The notes beneath the pieces were generated by a model, which saw only the letters and a list, made by a program, of their open reading frames with translations, had not been told where the DNA came from and ran no database searches. This document shows positions 48,620-58,329 of a stretch of 64,000 nt of DNA, piece by piece. How positions within the stretch are numbered: position 1 is the first letter of the stretch; every line of letters starts with the position of its first letter. The DNA comes from Bacteroidales bacterium (GTDB lineage: Bacteria; Bacteroidota; Bacteroidia; Bacteroidales; P3): assembly GCA_017449525.1 (NCBI GenBank), contig JAFTFL010000009.1, positions 46,278 through 110,277 on the forward strand, read 5' to 3'. The translations under genes and the position numbers were made by a program.

Positions 48620-51600
48620 TTAGAACGAGAGGCGCAACGTGATGCCACCCTTGGTCGTGGAGTTGGGATATGTATTGGATATCCACGGGGTGTTGATGTT
48701 AGTCTGGAAGAAAGCACGCAGGGTTAAGTAGGACAGCACTTGGTATTCGGCCGATATTTCGCCCATCCACATCTTCGACCCCGAGGTGATTTGGCTTATA
48801 TTCTGACTTATCTTGCGTATGTTGGTCTTGTTGTTGTTATAAGTTAGATTAAGCTGTAGCACCAGATCGCTTTTGAGATTGTGGGTCTTGCTGCCCGACT
48901 TGATGGTTATTTTCACGTCTTTGAACCTATATCCTGCACCGATGGTTACCCCACTGCGTAGGCTTTCGGTGAGTTGGCTGTTGGAGAAGCTGAGCTGCAG
49001 GCTGCGCTGCTTCTGCACCGAGAGATTGAATTGGAGGCTGTTGACCATGGTAACATTGACGCGAATCAGTGGGTTGAACTGCTCGCTCAGTTGCACTCCG
49101 TCCATGCTGATGGGGGGCAGGTAGTCGCCAGCCGAATTGAAGAGGGTTTCGGAGCCGATGTCGTAGCTGTCGTCATGTGCGCCGAGGGCGGGGTCGGTGT
49201 AGTAGTTGCCCACGGTGTAGGTGGAAGCGTACTTGTGCGAGAGTGTAACGTTGTTGAACCAGCGTTTGAAGAAGGGTATTTTGCTCAGTCCTGTGTAGTT
49301 GACTGTCCAGCCTGGGAGCGGCATGCGTAGGAACGGCGAGAGCGAGTACTTCTTTGCATCGTGTCCGCCGTAGGTGGCGAGGAAGGCGGCCAGCAACACG
49401 CTTTGCGAATTGCCGCTGTAGCCAGCGGGGAAACGCAGTCCGCTGAGGGTGTCGAGCACCATGTCATCGGGCGAGGCACCTGGATTCATTTCGGCCAAGC
49501 GCATTGCCACGTCCATGCGGGCATCGAGAAATTCGCGGAACAACCGGTCGGGGTCAGCAAAAGCGGTGGCTAAGATGATGGTGGTGGAGGTGTAAGAACC
49601 ACTCTGCATATAGGAGAAAGGCCCCTCCACCCGCATCGATGCAGGGGAGTACTTGTAGTAGAACTCCTCGCGCATGGACCTGTTTTGAGAGGCGTTGAGC
49701 GATATCTTCATATCTCGTATAGGCTCCAAAGAGGCCTGCAGGTTGAGTATACGATTGTCGCTGTTTTGGTGGGGGTTGTTCATCAGCGTGTCGATAGAGA
49801 GCAGCCCCTCATCGCGTAGCTCATCGACAATGTCGCGTTTCCAGCCCATCACGAAGGGCAACCCCGGAGACCACTGGGTGGAGGCATCAAGTCCTACCAG
49901 TGTGGGCTCGCCCATGTAGCCTGCCACCTGCGCACTGCTACTCACGTTGTACTGCGCTGTAATATTCTTTACGCCCGTGGCCATGCGCAGTCCGAAATAA
50001 GCCAACTTCTGCAGTTGCTCTTTGATGTGCTCGCGGCGCAACGAGTCGGCAAGGGCAGCAGCCTGTGGGTCGAGGGGGACTTTCTTGTCGGTCTTTTCCT
50101 CTTTCTTGTTGTCTTTCTTGGCTGGTTGCCGTCGGTTCTGATTGGGGCGGGCCAACGCTTTGCGCAGCAGTGGCGACTTGTTATAGAGCGTCTGGAAGTC
50201 GGCACTGAGCGAGGCAGTGAAGTTGGCTGTGTTGGAGATGGTGCTACCCTGCGAAGCTAATGCTTCGGTGGTACCCTGGTAGGCGTAGGTAGAACGGTAG
50301 GAGAGCGGCATGCGCAAGAAGTCCATCAGAGGAAGTTTGCTGATAGGTACGTCCCAATTGGCCGAGATGTTGTGCTGGTAGTACTGTATTGTCCCACCGT
50401 TTAGGATGGAATGCCAAATGGAATCGCTACGGGTGCCGTCGTCTATCATGCCGGCAGGCTCGTCAATGCGGGCATTGGCAGTGGCGTCGTACTGTATGTG
50501 GAACGAGCGGCTGAGGTCGTACTGCAGGCCGTAGTTGCGCCGCCATGTGAACTGCCTCAGTGCCGACGGACGGAGGATGACCAGCGCATTGCTCTTATTG
50601 CGCAGGAGTGTCTCCTCGGTGTTGCGGTACATTTCCGTGGCGAAGGAGAGGTTCTTGGGTAGATAGTAGAGGTTGAAGTCCTTCACCGCTCGGAACGATT
50701 TCTTCTGGAAAGCTTTGACTTTGGCGAAGGGGGTGAAGGGTTTGAGATTGGAAACGGCATAGGCGTAGTTCAGTGTGCCGCGATGTTGCTTCTTGTTGTA
50801 GTACTCCATGTCGACATCGCTACTCTTTTCACCGCTGTAGGCATAGGAGAGCGAGAAGTTCTCGACATCGTAGAAGTGGGGCTTGGTCGACTTGGCGTTT
50901 GGCGAGCGGTCTTTGTGGATGTTGGTCAACGTGAAGTTGGTGGTAGTCTTACGCTCCTGCACCATGCGGCGTACCGAGTCGCGCTCGGAAAGTGTGGCGT
51001 AGGTTTTGATGTCGTCCGACAGATGCACGTCTTGGTCGAGGGGGTTGTACTCGGGACTCCCATGCTGGGTGTTGTAGTCGAAGTAGAGAGGCAGGTGGAT
51101 GCCCCAATCGTCGGGCAGGAAACGTCCCAGTTCCAGATTGAGCGTGCTCTGCAAGTTCATCGTATTCACCAGTTCAACCCCCGTCAGGTTGTCCTCGAGG
51201 TTGCCAAAGCCCGACGAGGTGTAGGCACCGTAGAGAGACAGGTTTCCCACGTCGGCCAGATTGGTGCGAGCCAGTGCCATAGCAGCAATGCCACCTTTGT
51301 TGATGTAGTCGCTCAGGCGCAATTCATTTAGCCATACGATGGCCGACTTTGGGAGCATGTCGTTGCCGTCGTCGAGGCTCTGCTTGCGTGGATTGCGGAT
51401 GCCGATCATGATGACCTTCACCTTACCGAGGTTGGGTGTGCCGAGAACCGAGTATCTTCGTCCGCCGTGTGTTTCGCTATAGAGGTTCAGACTGCTGTAT
51501 TCTATACCGCCGTGGCGGATGGCGCGGTTGCGGTTGGTTTTGATGTCGACCAGTTTCTCAAGGTCAATCTCTACGTAGTTAGCTTGTGGCCAGATGACCG

Positions 51601-54600
51601 ACGGCTGGTCGGCCATAGTGCCCCACGGCGTGAGCACAAGGGGCATCTCGTACTCGTAGTAGTTGGAAGTGTAATCGCTACCGAGGCGTACGAAGAGGGA
51701 AAGGTCGCCGTCATCGAGGTCGTCGTTCTCAAACTTCTTTTCGGCATGTACGTACATCTTTAGTTTGCCGTAGTATCGAAGGTCGTAAGACAAATTGCGG
51801 TAGATGGCACGCGCATCGCCCGAAGAGAGGTCGGTGATGTCCATTGAGAGGGACTGCTCATTGAGATAGGTTACCCCCGACGAAGCACCTTGCCACTGCT
51901 CGCGCTCCATGTCGGGTGGGAGGGCGTAGGACACGGGGCTGCGTCCCCCGTTCTCTTCAATGTTTACCGTAGAGATGGTGAACGTCGTGTTGTTGTCCAA
52001 GCCCGTGGGTAGCTCGCCAGGTTGGAGCAGTTCCTCTGTGTATTTGCGCCAGGTGCCGTAGACCAACTCCAGTGTGGCAAAACGCAAAATGACGGGCTCC
52101 TCAAAGTCGCGAAGGAACATGCGCATGAACCGGATGGACTGATACCCATTGATGTTTCCCACCTTGCGGTCGGGCTCGCGTATGGGGATGCTGAACTGGT
52201 ACCACCGACAGGTAGGGGCAATGTTGCCGTTAGGCAGTTGCACGTCGTTGGCTTCCTGTATGTCCACAATGTGGTTCATTCCAATCTGCATCTTCGATGG
52301 CACAAGGTCTATTTCGTACTGGTAGTAGTTCTCGGTTTCACTCAGCGTATTGTCTTTGTTGATGTCCTCTACGTTGGGATAGGACGACCCCTTGACCGAA
52401 TAGCTTTCTGTATTGTCGGCATCGGCTGCAGAGTTGCCCTCTGGGTTATTGAAGTACTTATAGCGTTCGACTATTTTGATGTTCTGATTGTCGTAATCTG
52501 TACTGCGGTAGTAGTGGAAGTCGTCGGCCGAGGGGTCGTTTAGTGCAGCAGTGTAGGCTGGCGATGCAGTGCCGTAGAGGGCTGCTATGGCACTCAGGTA
52601 TTCGCCGAAGAAGGACTGCTCGTCGCTAAGTCCGTTGGTGCTACCTAAACCATCGTAGCCTACGTCCTGATACTTGCGTGCGGACTCGTTGTTGTCAAAT
52701 GCATTGACGATGGATTGCATTTTGGGTACACGCCCCCAGATAGTGGTGTCGACGGGGTTGGCAGCAAAGTCCTCTACGCTACTACCCGTAGGCAGCCCAT
52801 TCTCGAACGACTTGCGTCCATCGCGCAGAATGTCCTCGCTGATGTCGCCCAGGTTGAAGTAGAGTTTGCCTCCGCGCTTGCTGTCGTCGTGCTCACCAGT
52901 CTCGGGATTGAGGAAAGGGTCCATCACCCAGAACTCGATGGTTTCAATGTTTTGAGTCTCGAAGTCGGTGTAGTCGAGGTGGCGCATGATACCAGCCCAG
53001 CGCGAAGAAGGGGTGTTCAGACGGCCGTCGGCAGCAATACCCTTACTGAACGGAGATGGAGTTATGTCGTAGTTGTAGGGACCACGCTCATCAGGATAGT
53101 AGGCCAGGTTCAACTCGTAGATGTTGGTGCTCTCGCCGGCCATGAGGCTTTTGTTGGGGAATACTTCGCGTTCGGTGATGCGGCGTGCGTAGGGGCGAGA
53201 GCGGTCGTCCTCGGTGATGTTCGAGGGGCTGCCACTTTCGTAGAAGATGTTGTCTATCCTATACCACGCTAAGCGTGCACGGTTGTAGCCGTAGGCCAGT
53301 CCTGTGCCGAGACGGGTCTCGGGGAAGAGGGGCATGGCAGTATTCCAGTCTTGAGGCACACTTGCCAAGTGCCATTGTGTAGGACTTTTGAGGTCAATGC
53401 TGCTCTTCGCACCTTCAAAGTCATCAATGTAGGATGCGGTGCCATTGGTTGCCCCTGTGTTGGCCATGCCGGGCAGGAAGTGGGCAAACTCTGCCTGAAG
53501 GGTAAGGGTGGAAGCCTCCTTGGTCTGGATGCCAGGTAGCCAATCCATGAAGCGCGTTACCCACGGTGCATCGTGCTTGTAGTTGAGGTCAACCCCGTAG
53601 ATACTATTGGAGGTGGGTTCGTCGCCGAAGTTGTTCTTGCGGGTCATCGGTTTCTCCCGAAGATTCATGGCCGTAAAGCCTACGTGGAAGTCGGGGTCGA
53701 ACTCGTAGTCGAAATGTGCACCAAGCATACTCTTGGTGGTCATGCTGAACGAGTTGTTTTCACTACTGACACTGATGGGGGTGCCTGAGGCCAGGATGCT
53801 TTCGTTGATGATGCGGATGGTTCCCATCGTATAATCCACCGTATAGTCCACGTTCTCTATTAGCGGTACTCCACCAGCTGTAACCGTTACTGAGCCTTGT
53901 GTAACACTATATCCCAACGAGATTTCACCGCTCACAGTCGAGGTGTAGTAGCCTTCCATGTAGAACTTGTTCTTGTCGGCATACTGTTGAGCAAGTGCTT
54001 GTGTCATGGTATATAGCGAGTCGAAACAGTAGCGGTCGGCCAGTTCCGCCCCGAGCCTTTCGCGCAAATCCCGTCCGAAAGGTTCCACGTAAGGGAAGTA
54101 TACTCGGCCAGTGGTGGACTGGATAATACCGCCTTTGAATGCTGCACTATCCATCCAGTCGAATACGCCGTCTGGTATTTTGTAGTTCAGCGAAGCATCC
54201 ATGCGGTCAAGACCAAAGACCTCTACCAGTGGGGTTCCCTCTAATGGACCCTCGGTGAAATAGCCAATGCCCATACCACCTTCAGGGTTTTCATACAGGA
54301 CATTGAAACGGAAATTGTCGCGACTGAGTTGAGTGCTCTTAAGAAAATAGACATTTTTCATCATCAGTCGCCACAGTGGACTGCGAGTGTTGATGCTGCT
54401 ACCCTTTAGCAGTTTCACCACGAGCACCTGCGGGTCGTTGATTCCGTCTGTAGTCATGTCGCCAACTTGGTAAACGGTGGTGTCGCCGATTACCTGGTAC
54501 TGAAAGGCCACGGCCAGCATCTGATCGCTACTGAGTGGTTGGGATAGTGAGATGAAACCGAGTCGGCTGTTGAAAGTGTACTCATTGCTGCCCAGCAGGC

Positions 54601-55816
54601 GGGCGCTCTCTATTTTCTCATAGTCTGTGCCGTTGGTCCAGCCCAAGCCCTGCATGAATGAGGTTACCGTATTGATGCTTCTGACCGATCCCGAGGAGAG
54701 TAATTGCAGCGCGTTGTTGGAGGTGAGTCCGTTTGGTAGGGTGGAAGCGCCTGGTATCAGTCCAGGACTATGCACATCGCGCTCGCCAAGGTCGGTTACA
54801 GCCAACAGGTTGCGGTTGTTGTTGACAGTGGCTCCCACGTTGGTGCGCCACACTTCAATGCGGATAATCTTGATGTTTGAGCCGATAATGGGTAGTGTGG
54901 AGAGTGCCTTGTTGTAGTTGTCGTAAAAATATTGAGAAAGGAAGAAGTGGCGATTCTCTTCGTATTCGTCGGCTCGCACCTCGAATTCTATGGTGGAGGC
55001 TCCGCCCTGCACACGCATGTTCTCGGTGCTGGTCTCTTTCTGCGACACTACGGCATCCACCGTCAGGTTGCCGAATTTCATTTTGCTATGCGCACCGAAA
55101 AGCTGTTGACTTCCTTTTATTAAGGTGGTGTTAAGGGGGAATGAAACGTCTCCGAGTTCGAGGAACTGCAGGATGTCGTCTTCTTTGCCATCCCACTTGA
55201 TGCGTTTTTTGTTCTCGAAATCAAAGGTGGCCTGGGTATTCATGTTGAGGTCAAAGTTGAAGAAGTCCCCCACTTTGACCTGCATGTTCACTTGAATATT
55301 CTCATCGAGGTCGAAGGTTGTGATGCTGCGTCTGTTGACGTCGACCTGTGGGTCGTTTCTGTAGTTATTGACAACCTGTAGGGTAACTTCTGCACTACCC
55401 GTCGGTTTGATTTCAATATTAGGAATAGAAGAAAGTGCATCCAGTTTGCGCGTGATCTCACTGAAGCCGGGTATCTTCTCTAAAAGACCACCCTCCTTGT
55501 TTCCAGCCGTAGCATCTTGGACAGTTTTTTTGTCGTCCCAGTACTTGCGTACCAGTTGTTCCATGCTCCAGTCTTGATACTGATCGAAGGTGAGGTACTC
55601 ACGGTTAATGACCATGTCTCCAACTTTCGTCAGTTTGATATACTGATGGTTCTTTGGGTCGTACTCTACGGAAGTGTGGATATTTGATGGGGTGGCACCA
55701 AACAAGGAACTACCTTGATTGGCGTTGGAACTTTGGGTGGCAGGCTGAGCCCACAAGGATGTGCTTGCTAAAAGCAAGAGCATCAACTCGAATATATGTA
55801 GCAGTTTGGCCTGCAC
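48620..55816 (-). CDS. sprA: SprA/Sov, type IX secretion outer-membrane translocon
   Basis: 2398 aa. SprA forms the very large (36-strand) outer-membrane barrel through which T9SS cargo with C-terminal sorting domains leaves. Family features: N-terminal SVEYDPKNHQYIKLTKVGDM, repeated SprA modules with many amphipathic strands, and a barrel-like C-terminal strand ending in Phe (RLSF). The signal peptide ends near residue 24 (STSLWAQ). The start is a GTG at 55816; ATG 55783 is a possible shorter start. It follows ruvA by 49 bp, a gene order usual in Bacteroidota. Confidence 0.95.
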   Translation of the reverse strand: MQAKLLHIFELMLLLLASTSLWAQPATQSSNANQGSSLFGATPSNIHTSVEYDPKNHQYIKLTKVGDMVINREYLTFDQYQDWSMEQLVRKYWDDKKTVQDATAGNKEGGLLEKIPGFSEITRKLDALSSIPNIEIKPTGSAEVTLQVVNNYRNDPQVDVNRRSITTFDLDENIQVNMQVKVGDFFNFDLNMNTQATFDFENKKRIKWDGKEDDILQFLELGDVSFPLNTTLIKGSQQLFGAHSKMKFGNLTVDAVVSQKETSTENMRVQGGASTIEFEVRADEYEENRHFFLSQYFYDNYNKALSTLPIIGSNIKIIRIEVWRTNVGATVNNNRNLLAVTDLGERDVHSPGLIPGASTLPNGLTSNNALQLLSSGSVRSINTVTSFMQGLGWTNGTDYEKIESARLLGSNEYTFNSRLGFISLSQPLSSDQMLAVAFQYQVIGDTTVYQVGDMTTDGINDPQVLVVKLLKGSSINTRSPLWRLMMKNVYFLKSTQLSRDNFRFNVLYENPEGGMGIGYFTEGPLEGTPLVEVFGLDRMDASLNYKIPDGVFDWMDSAAFKGGIIQSTTGRVYFPYVEPFGRDLRERLGAELADRYCFDSLYTMTQALAQQYADKNKFYMEGYYTSTVSGEISLGYSVTQGSVTVTAGGVPLIENVDYTVDYTMGTIRIINESILASGTPISVSSENNSFSMTTKSMLGAHFDYEFDPDFHVGFTAMNLREKPMTRKNNFGDEPTSNSIYGVDLNYKHDAPWVTRFMDWLPGIQTKEASTLTLQAEFAHFLPGMANTGATNGTASYIDDFEGAKSSIDLKSPTQWHLASVPQDWNTAMPLFPETRLGTGLAYGYNRARLAWYRIDNIFYESGSPSNITEDDRSRPYARRITEREVFPNKSLMAGESTNIYELNLAYYPDERGPYNYDITPSPFSKGIAADGRLNTPSSRWAGIMRHLDYTDFETQNIETIEFWVMDPFLNPETGEHDDSKRGGKLYFNLGDISEDILRDGRKSFENGLPTGSSVEDFAANPVDTTIWGRVPKMQSIVNAFDNNESARKYQDVGYDGLGSTNGLSDEQSFFGEYLSAIAALYGTASPAYTAALNDPSADDFHYYRSTDYDNQNIKIVERYKYFNNPEGNSAADADNTESYSVKGSSYPNVEDINKDNTLSETENYYQYEIDLVPSKMQIGMNHIVDIQEANDVQLPNGNIAPTCRWYQFSIPIREPDRKVGNINGYQSIRFMRMFLRDFEEPVILRFATLELVYGTWRKYTEELLQPGELPTGLDNNTTFTISTVNIEENGGRSPVSYALPPDMEREQWQGASSGVTYLNEQSLSMDITDLSSGDARAIYRNLSYDLRYYGKLKMYVHAEKKFENDDLDDGDLSLFVRLGSDYTSNYYEYEMPLVLTPWGTMADQPSVIWPQANYVEIDLEKLVDIKTNRNRAIRHGGIEYSSLNLYSETHGGRRYSVLGTPNLGKVKVIMIGIRNPRKQSLDDGNDMLPKSAIVWLNELRLSDYINKGGIAAMALARTNLADVGNLSLYGAYTSSGFGNLEDNLTGVELVNTMNLQSTLNLELGRFLPDDWGIHLPLYFDYNTQHGSPEYNPLDQDVHLSDDIKTYATLSERDSVRRMVQERKTTTNFTLTNIHKDRSPNAKSTKPHFYDVENFSLSYAYSGEKSSDVDMEYYNKKQHRGTLNYAYAVSNLKPFTPFAKVKAFQKKSFRAVKDFNLYYLPKNLSFATEMYRNTEETLLRNKSNALVILRPSALRQFTWRRNYGLQYDLSRSFHIQYDATANARIDEPAGMIDDGTRSDSIWHSILNGGTIQYYQHNISANWDVPISKLPLMDFLRMPLSYRSTYAYQGTTEALASQGSTISNTANFTASLSADFQTLYNKSPLLRKALARPNQNRRQPAKKDNKKEEKTDKKVPLDPQAAALADSLRREHIKEQLQKLAYFGLRMATGVKNITAQYNVSSSAQVAGYMGEPTLVGLDASTQWSPGLPFVMGWKRDIVDELRDEGLLSIDTLMNNPHQNSDNRILNLQASLEPIRDMKISLNASQNRSMREEFYYKYSPASMRVEGPFSYMQSGSYTSTTIILATAFADPDRLFREFLDARMDVAMRLAEMNPGASPDDMVLDTLSGLRFPAGYSGNSQSVLLAAFLATYGGHDAKKYSLSPFLRMPLPGWTVNYTGLSKIPFFKRWFNNVTLSHKYASTYTVGNYYTDPALGAHDDSYDIGSETLFNSAGDYLPPISMDGVQLSEQFNPLIRVNVTMVNSLQFNLSVQKQRSLQLSFSNSQLTESLRSGVTIGAGYRFKDVKITIKSGSKTHNLKSDLVLQLNLTYNNNKTNIRKISQNISQITSGSKMWMGEISAEYQVLSYLTLRAFFQTNINTPWISNTYPNSTTKGGITLRLSF

Positions 55817-55865
55817 CCTTTTGACGATTTCGAAAATTGCGGTTCGTGATACGGATTGAGTTGGT

Positions 55866-56459
55866 TCAACTCATCATGTGCAGGGCTTGTTTGATGAGAT
55901 CTTCTACCGAAGCATCGGGCATCTGCTTTCCGAGAGTCGCAATTGTTTTTTCTACAGTAGGTTTTGCAAAACCGAGCATTTGCAGGGCAGCCGAGGCTTC
56001 GTTGAGCCGTTGGTTGGTGGTGGCCAATTCTGGTAATGATGAGGAGTCTACAGATAGGCTTTCTCCCACTTTGTCGTGTAATTCGAGAATGATACGTTGG
56101 GCTGTCTTTGCACCGATGCCTTTCACAGCTTGTACGGTGCGTGCATTTTGCTGAACTATGGCGTCGTGAAGTTCTTGTACTGTCAGGGTGGAAAGCATGA
56201 TGCGTGCAGTGGCTACACCAACACCATTGACACCCAGTAGCAGACGAAACATGGTGCGCTCGCTTTCATCGTAGAAGCCGAAAAGCAGGTGCGCATCCTC
56301 ACGTATCACCTCATGTACGAGCAATCGAACCTCGTTGAGGTCTTTGATTTGTGTATAGGTGTTGACGCTTATTTCAAGTAGGTAGCCCACACCGTTGCAG
56401 TCGATGACTGCATAGGCAGGCGTGGCTTCGTCAATTTTTCCTTGGATGTAGTTGAACAT
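55866..56459 (-). CDS. ruvA: Holliday junction branch-migration protein RuvA
   Basis: 197 aa. Domain I is the OB-fold (MFNYIQGKIDEATPAYAVIDCNGVGYLLE; key words NGVGYLLE), domain II has the two helix-hairpin-helix motifs LLGVNGVGVATARIML and VKGIGAKTAQRIILEL, and domain III (the RuvB-binding tail, ~150-197) is present. RuvA tetramers bind the junction and load RuvB. It lies 51 bp after the beta-helix lipoprotein gene. Confidence 0.97.
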   Translation of the reverse strand: MFNYIQGKIDEATPAYAVIDCNGVGYLLEISVNTYTQIKDLNEVRLLVHEVIREDAHLLFGFYDESERTMFRLLLGVNGVGVATARIMLSTLTVQELHDAIVQQNARTVQAVKGIGAKTAQRIILELHDKVGESLSVDSSSLPELATTNQRLNEASAALQMLGFAKPTVEKTIATLGKQMPDASVEDLIKQALHMMS

Positions 56460-56510
56460 GGTCTTGGGTGAGTGTGGGAGTGCAGTTTACTTGATGTTTC
56501 GCTGGAGTAG

Positions 56511-58091
56511 TTATTGGGGTCGTGTGAGGTTGGGTAATGCTTTGTGATACCTCCATTGATACAGATGATGTGCACGAGGTATAGTGGGGGCAGAGTAGGG
56601 AAATATGGATTGTGTTGAAACCGATGAGGTGTCAGCCATCTCGTAGCATCCGATGGCAGCTGGTGTGGGGCGTGGTGTTCCAGACAGGTCATACGGCTGT
56701 GTTGTCCAAGTGCTGTTGGCCATTCCTCGTGCAGGCGAGTCGGTTTGCAGGTGGAAGTCGCCCTCTTTAGGATTGACAAAAAGGGGGTTAATGTTCCACT
56801 GGTTGTATTGTCCTGCCATTGACGTGGTGTCGGCTTTGCCCCATTGGATGATGCAGTTGGCGAACGACGTATTGAAGGCAGCCTCGGGAGTAGAGTCCAA
56901 TAAGACCTCGCCAAGTCCGTCAGAGTTGGTGTAGTTGCCGTAAATGATGCTGTTGAAAAATGAGGCTTCTGAGATGGGGCGAAGCACTTTGCTCCCATCG
57001 GAAGCCAGATACCAGTTGTTGATGATTAGGGCAGGGGAGGTACGTGTTCCATAGTTCCAGTAGCCCCCTATAGTGGTGTGTGTGAAACGATATTGTCCCC
57101 CCATTCGCAACACTACGTCGGCCTCTCTGCAATGGGCAACCAACAAGTTGTCAGCTTCGATGTGTGCACCTTGTGCTAAGATGCCTGCTACAGAGTGATT
57201 GCGCACAATGCTGTTGGTGATACGTAGGGTGGGGTTGCTGTTTACGTTGGTGTCAACACGCAATCCTGCTATGGCATTCTCAACGATGGACCACTCCAAC
57301 TTATTGTTGCGACTGCCCGCTGCCAGCCAAATATAATCCCACTGTGCAGGGAGGGAAGCATAGCGTCCGTCGTGTCGTAGGGATGTAAAGAGGATGGGTG
57401 CAGACATGTCGCCAGAGGCTTGAAGGCTACCCCCAGCTAATACAATCAATCCGCTGTTTTGTGCAAAACGCAACTCCTCGCCTGCTTGTAGAGTAAGTAC
57501 TGAGTCCTCGTTGATAATGGCATAGCCAAAAATAACGTGTGGGAGTGTGTGGTTCCACTGTGTACAATCTACCACTGTGTATGGATAGTTCCCACCCGCG
57601 TTGTCGTGGAGTACACCTGTCGGAAGATGATACACCGCATTACGCCCGTAGGCTGTTAAGGGTAGATACTGGCTGTGTCCGTTCAGATTGAAGCGGATGG
57701 AGTCCGTGATGAGAAAGGGTTCAGAGGAAAGGTTGGGGTTGATGTTGGCCTGTACAAATACGAACATACTGTCGTGGGCGGCTATATTAACACGACGTAC
57801 CCACAAGGAGGTGTCGCCATCAACGTTGAGTCGAAATCTTGAAGAACTGCCGTGGAGCAGTCCGACTCCGTCAATGCGAAGTGGCTGGTTGTAGGTATTA
57901 TATACCTTCACCATGCGCGTGGTAGACCCAAGTGTGGTGAAGACGGTGTCGAATGAAAGTGTATCTATTGAGAAGTGTAGTTGTGCACTTTCGTCAGTCA
58001 AGACAGTGGGATCTTTTATGCACGACGAGAAAAGCCGTACAAGCAACAGCACTCCAAGCAGTGGAATAATCAACGTCTTCTTTACGGGCAT
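56511..58091 (-). CDS. beta-helix lipoprotein (choice-of-anchor type)
   Basis: 526 aa; lipobox LFSSC near residue 24. An Ig-like N-terminal segment (about 35-170, TTLGSTTRMVKVYNTYNQPLRIDGV) is followed by a right-handed parallel beta-helix with repeated short strands (NNKLEWSIVENAIAGLRVDTN, NPTLRITNSIVRNHSVAGI) and a C-terminal NPLFVNPKEGDFHLQTDSPARG motif typical of Bacteroidales surface or polysaccharide-associated lipoproteins. No catalytic residues identified. Read with ruvA and sprA, 51 bp upstream of ruvA. 238 bp separates it from aroA, with no gene and a terminator there. Confidence 0.78.
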   Translation of the reverse strand: MPVKKTLIIPLLGVLLLVRLFSSCIKDPTVLTDESAQLHFSIDTLSFDTVFTTLGSTTRMVKVYNTYNQPLRIDGVGLLHGSSSRFRLNVDGDTSLWVRRVNIAAHDSMFVFVQANINPNLSSEPFLITDSIRFNLNGHSQYLPLTAYGRNAVYHLPTGVLHDNAGGNYPYTVVDCTQWNHTLPHVIFGYAIINEDSVLTLQAGEELRFAQNSGLIVLAGGSLQASGDMSAPILFTSLRHDGRYASLPAQWDYIWLAAGSRNNKLEWSIVENAIAGLRVDTNVNSNPTLRITNSIVRNHSVAGILAQGAHIEADNLLVAHCREADVVLRMGGQYRFTHTTIGGYWNYGTRTSPALIINNWYLASDGSKVLRPISEASFFNSIIYGNYTNSDGLGEVLLDSTPEAAFNTSFANCIIQWGKADTTSMAGQYNQWNINPLFVNPKEGDFHLQTDSPARGMANSTWTTQPYDLSGTPRPTPAAIGCYEMADTSSVSTQSIFPYSAPTIPRAHHLYQWRYHKALPNLTRPQ

Positions 58092-58234
58092 ACGTGTAGC
58101 ACGACAGACTTCTCGTTTCGGAGTTTAGTAACGCAACCACCCCCATATTATTATATTAAGATGTAAGGTCAACCCAATTGGATCAGCGATGTGTTGTTAT
58201 CAGAGAGCGGTGAATAGGTGTTGGACGAAAAAGA

Positions 58235-58268
58235 TAAAGCCATTGGTCCATACGACCAATGGCTTTAA
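58235..58268 (-). terminator. terminator of aroA
   Basis: TAAAGCCATTGGTC pairs with GACCAATGGCTTTA across a small loop. On the reverse strand it is followed by a T-rich tract. It lies about 65 bp after the aroA stop. Confidence 0.75.
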
Positions 58269-58329
58269 GACCTGTCTGATGAGGGTTGAGCTATATAGCT
58301 TTAAGATGCTGTTGATGAGTGGTTAGAGT

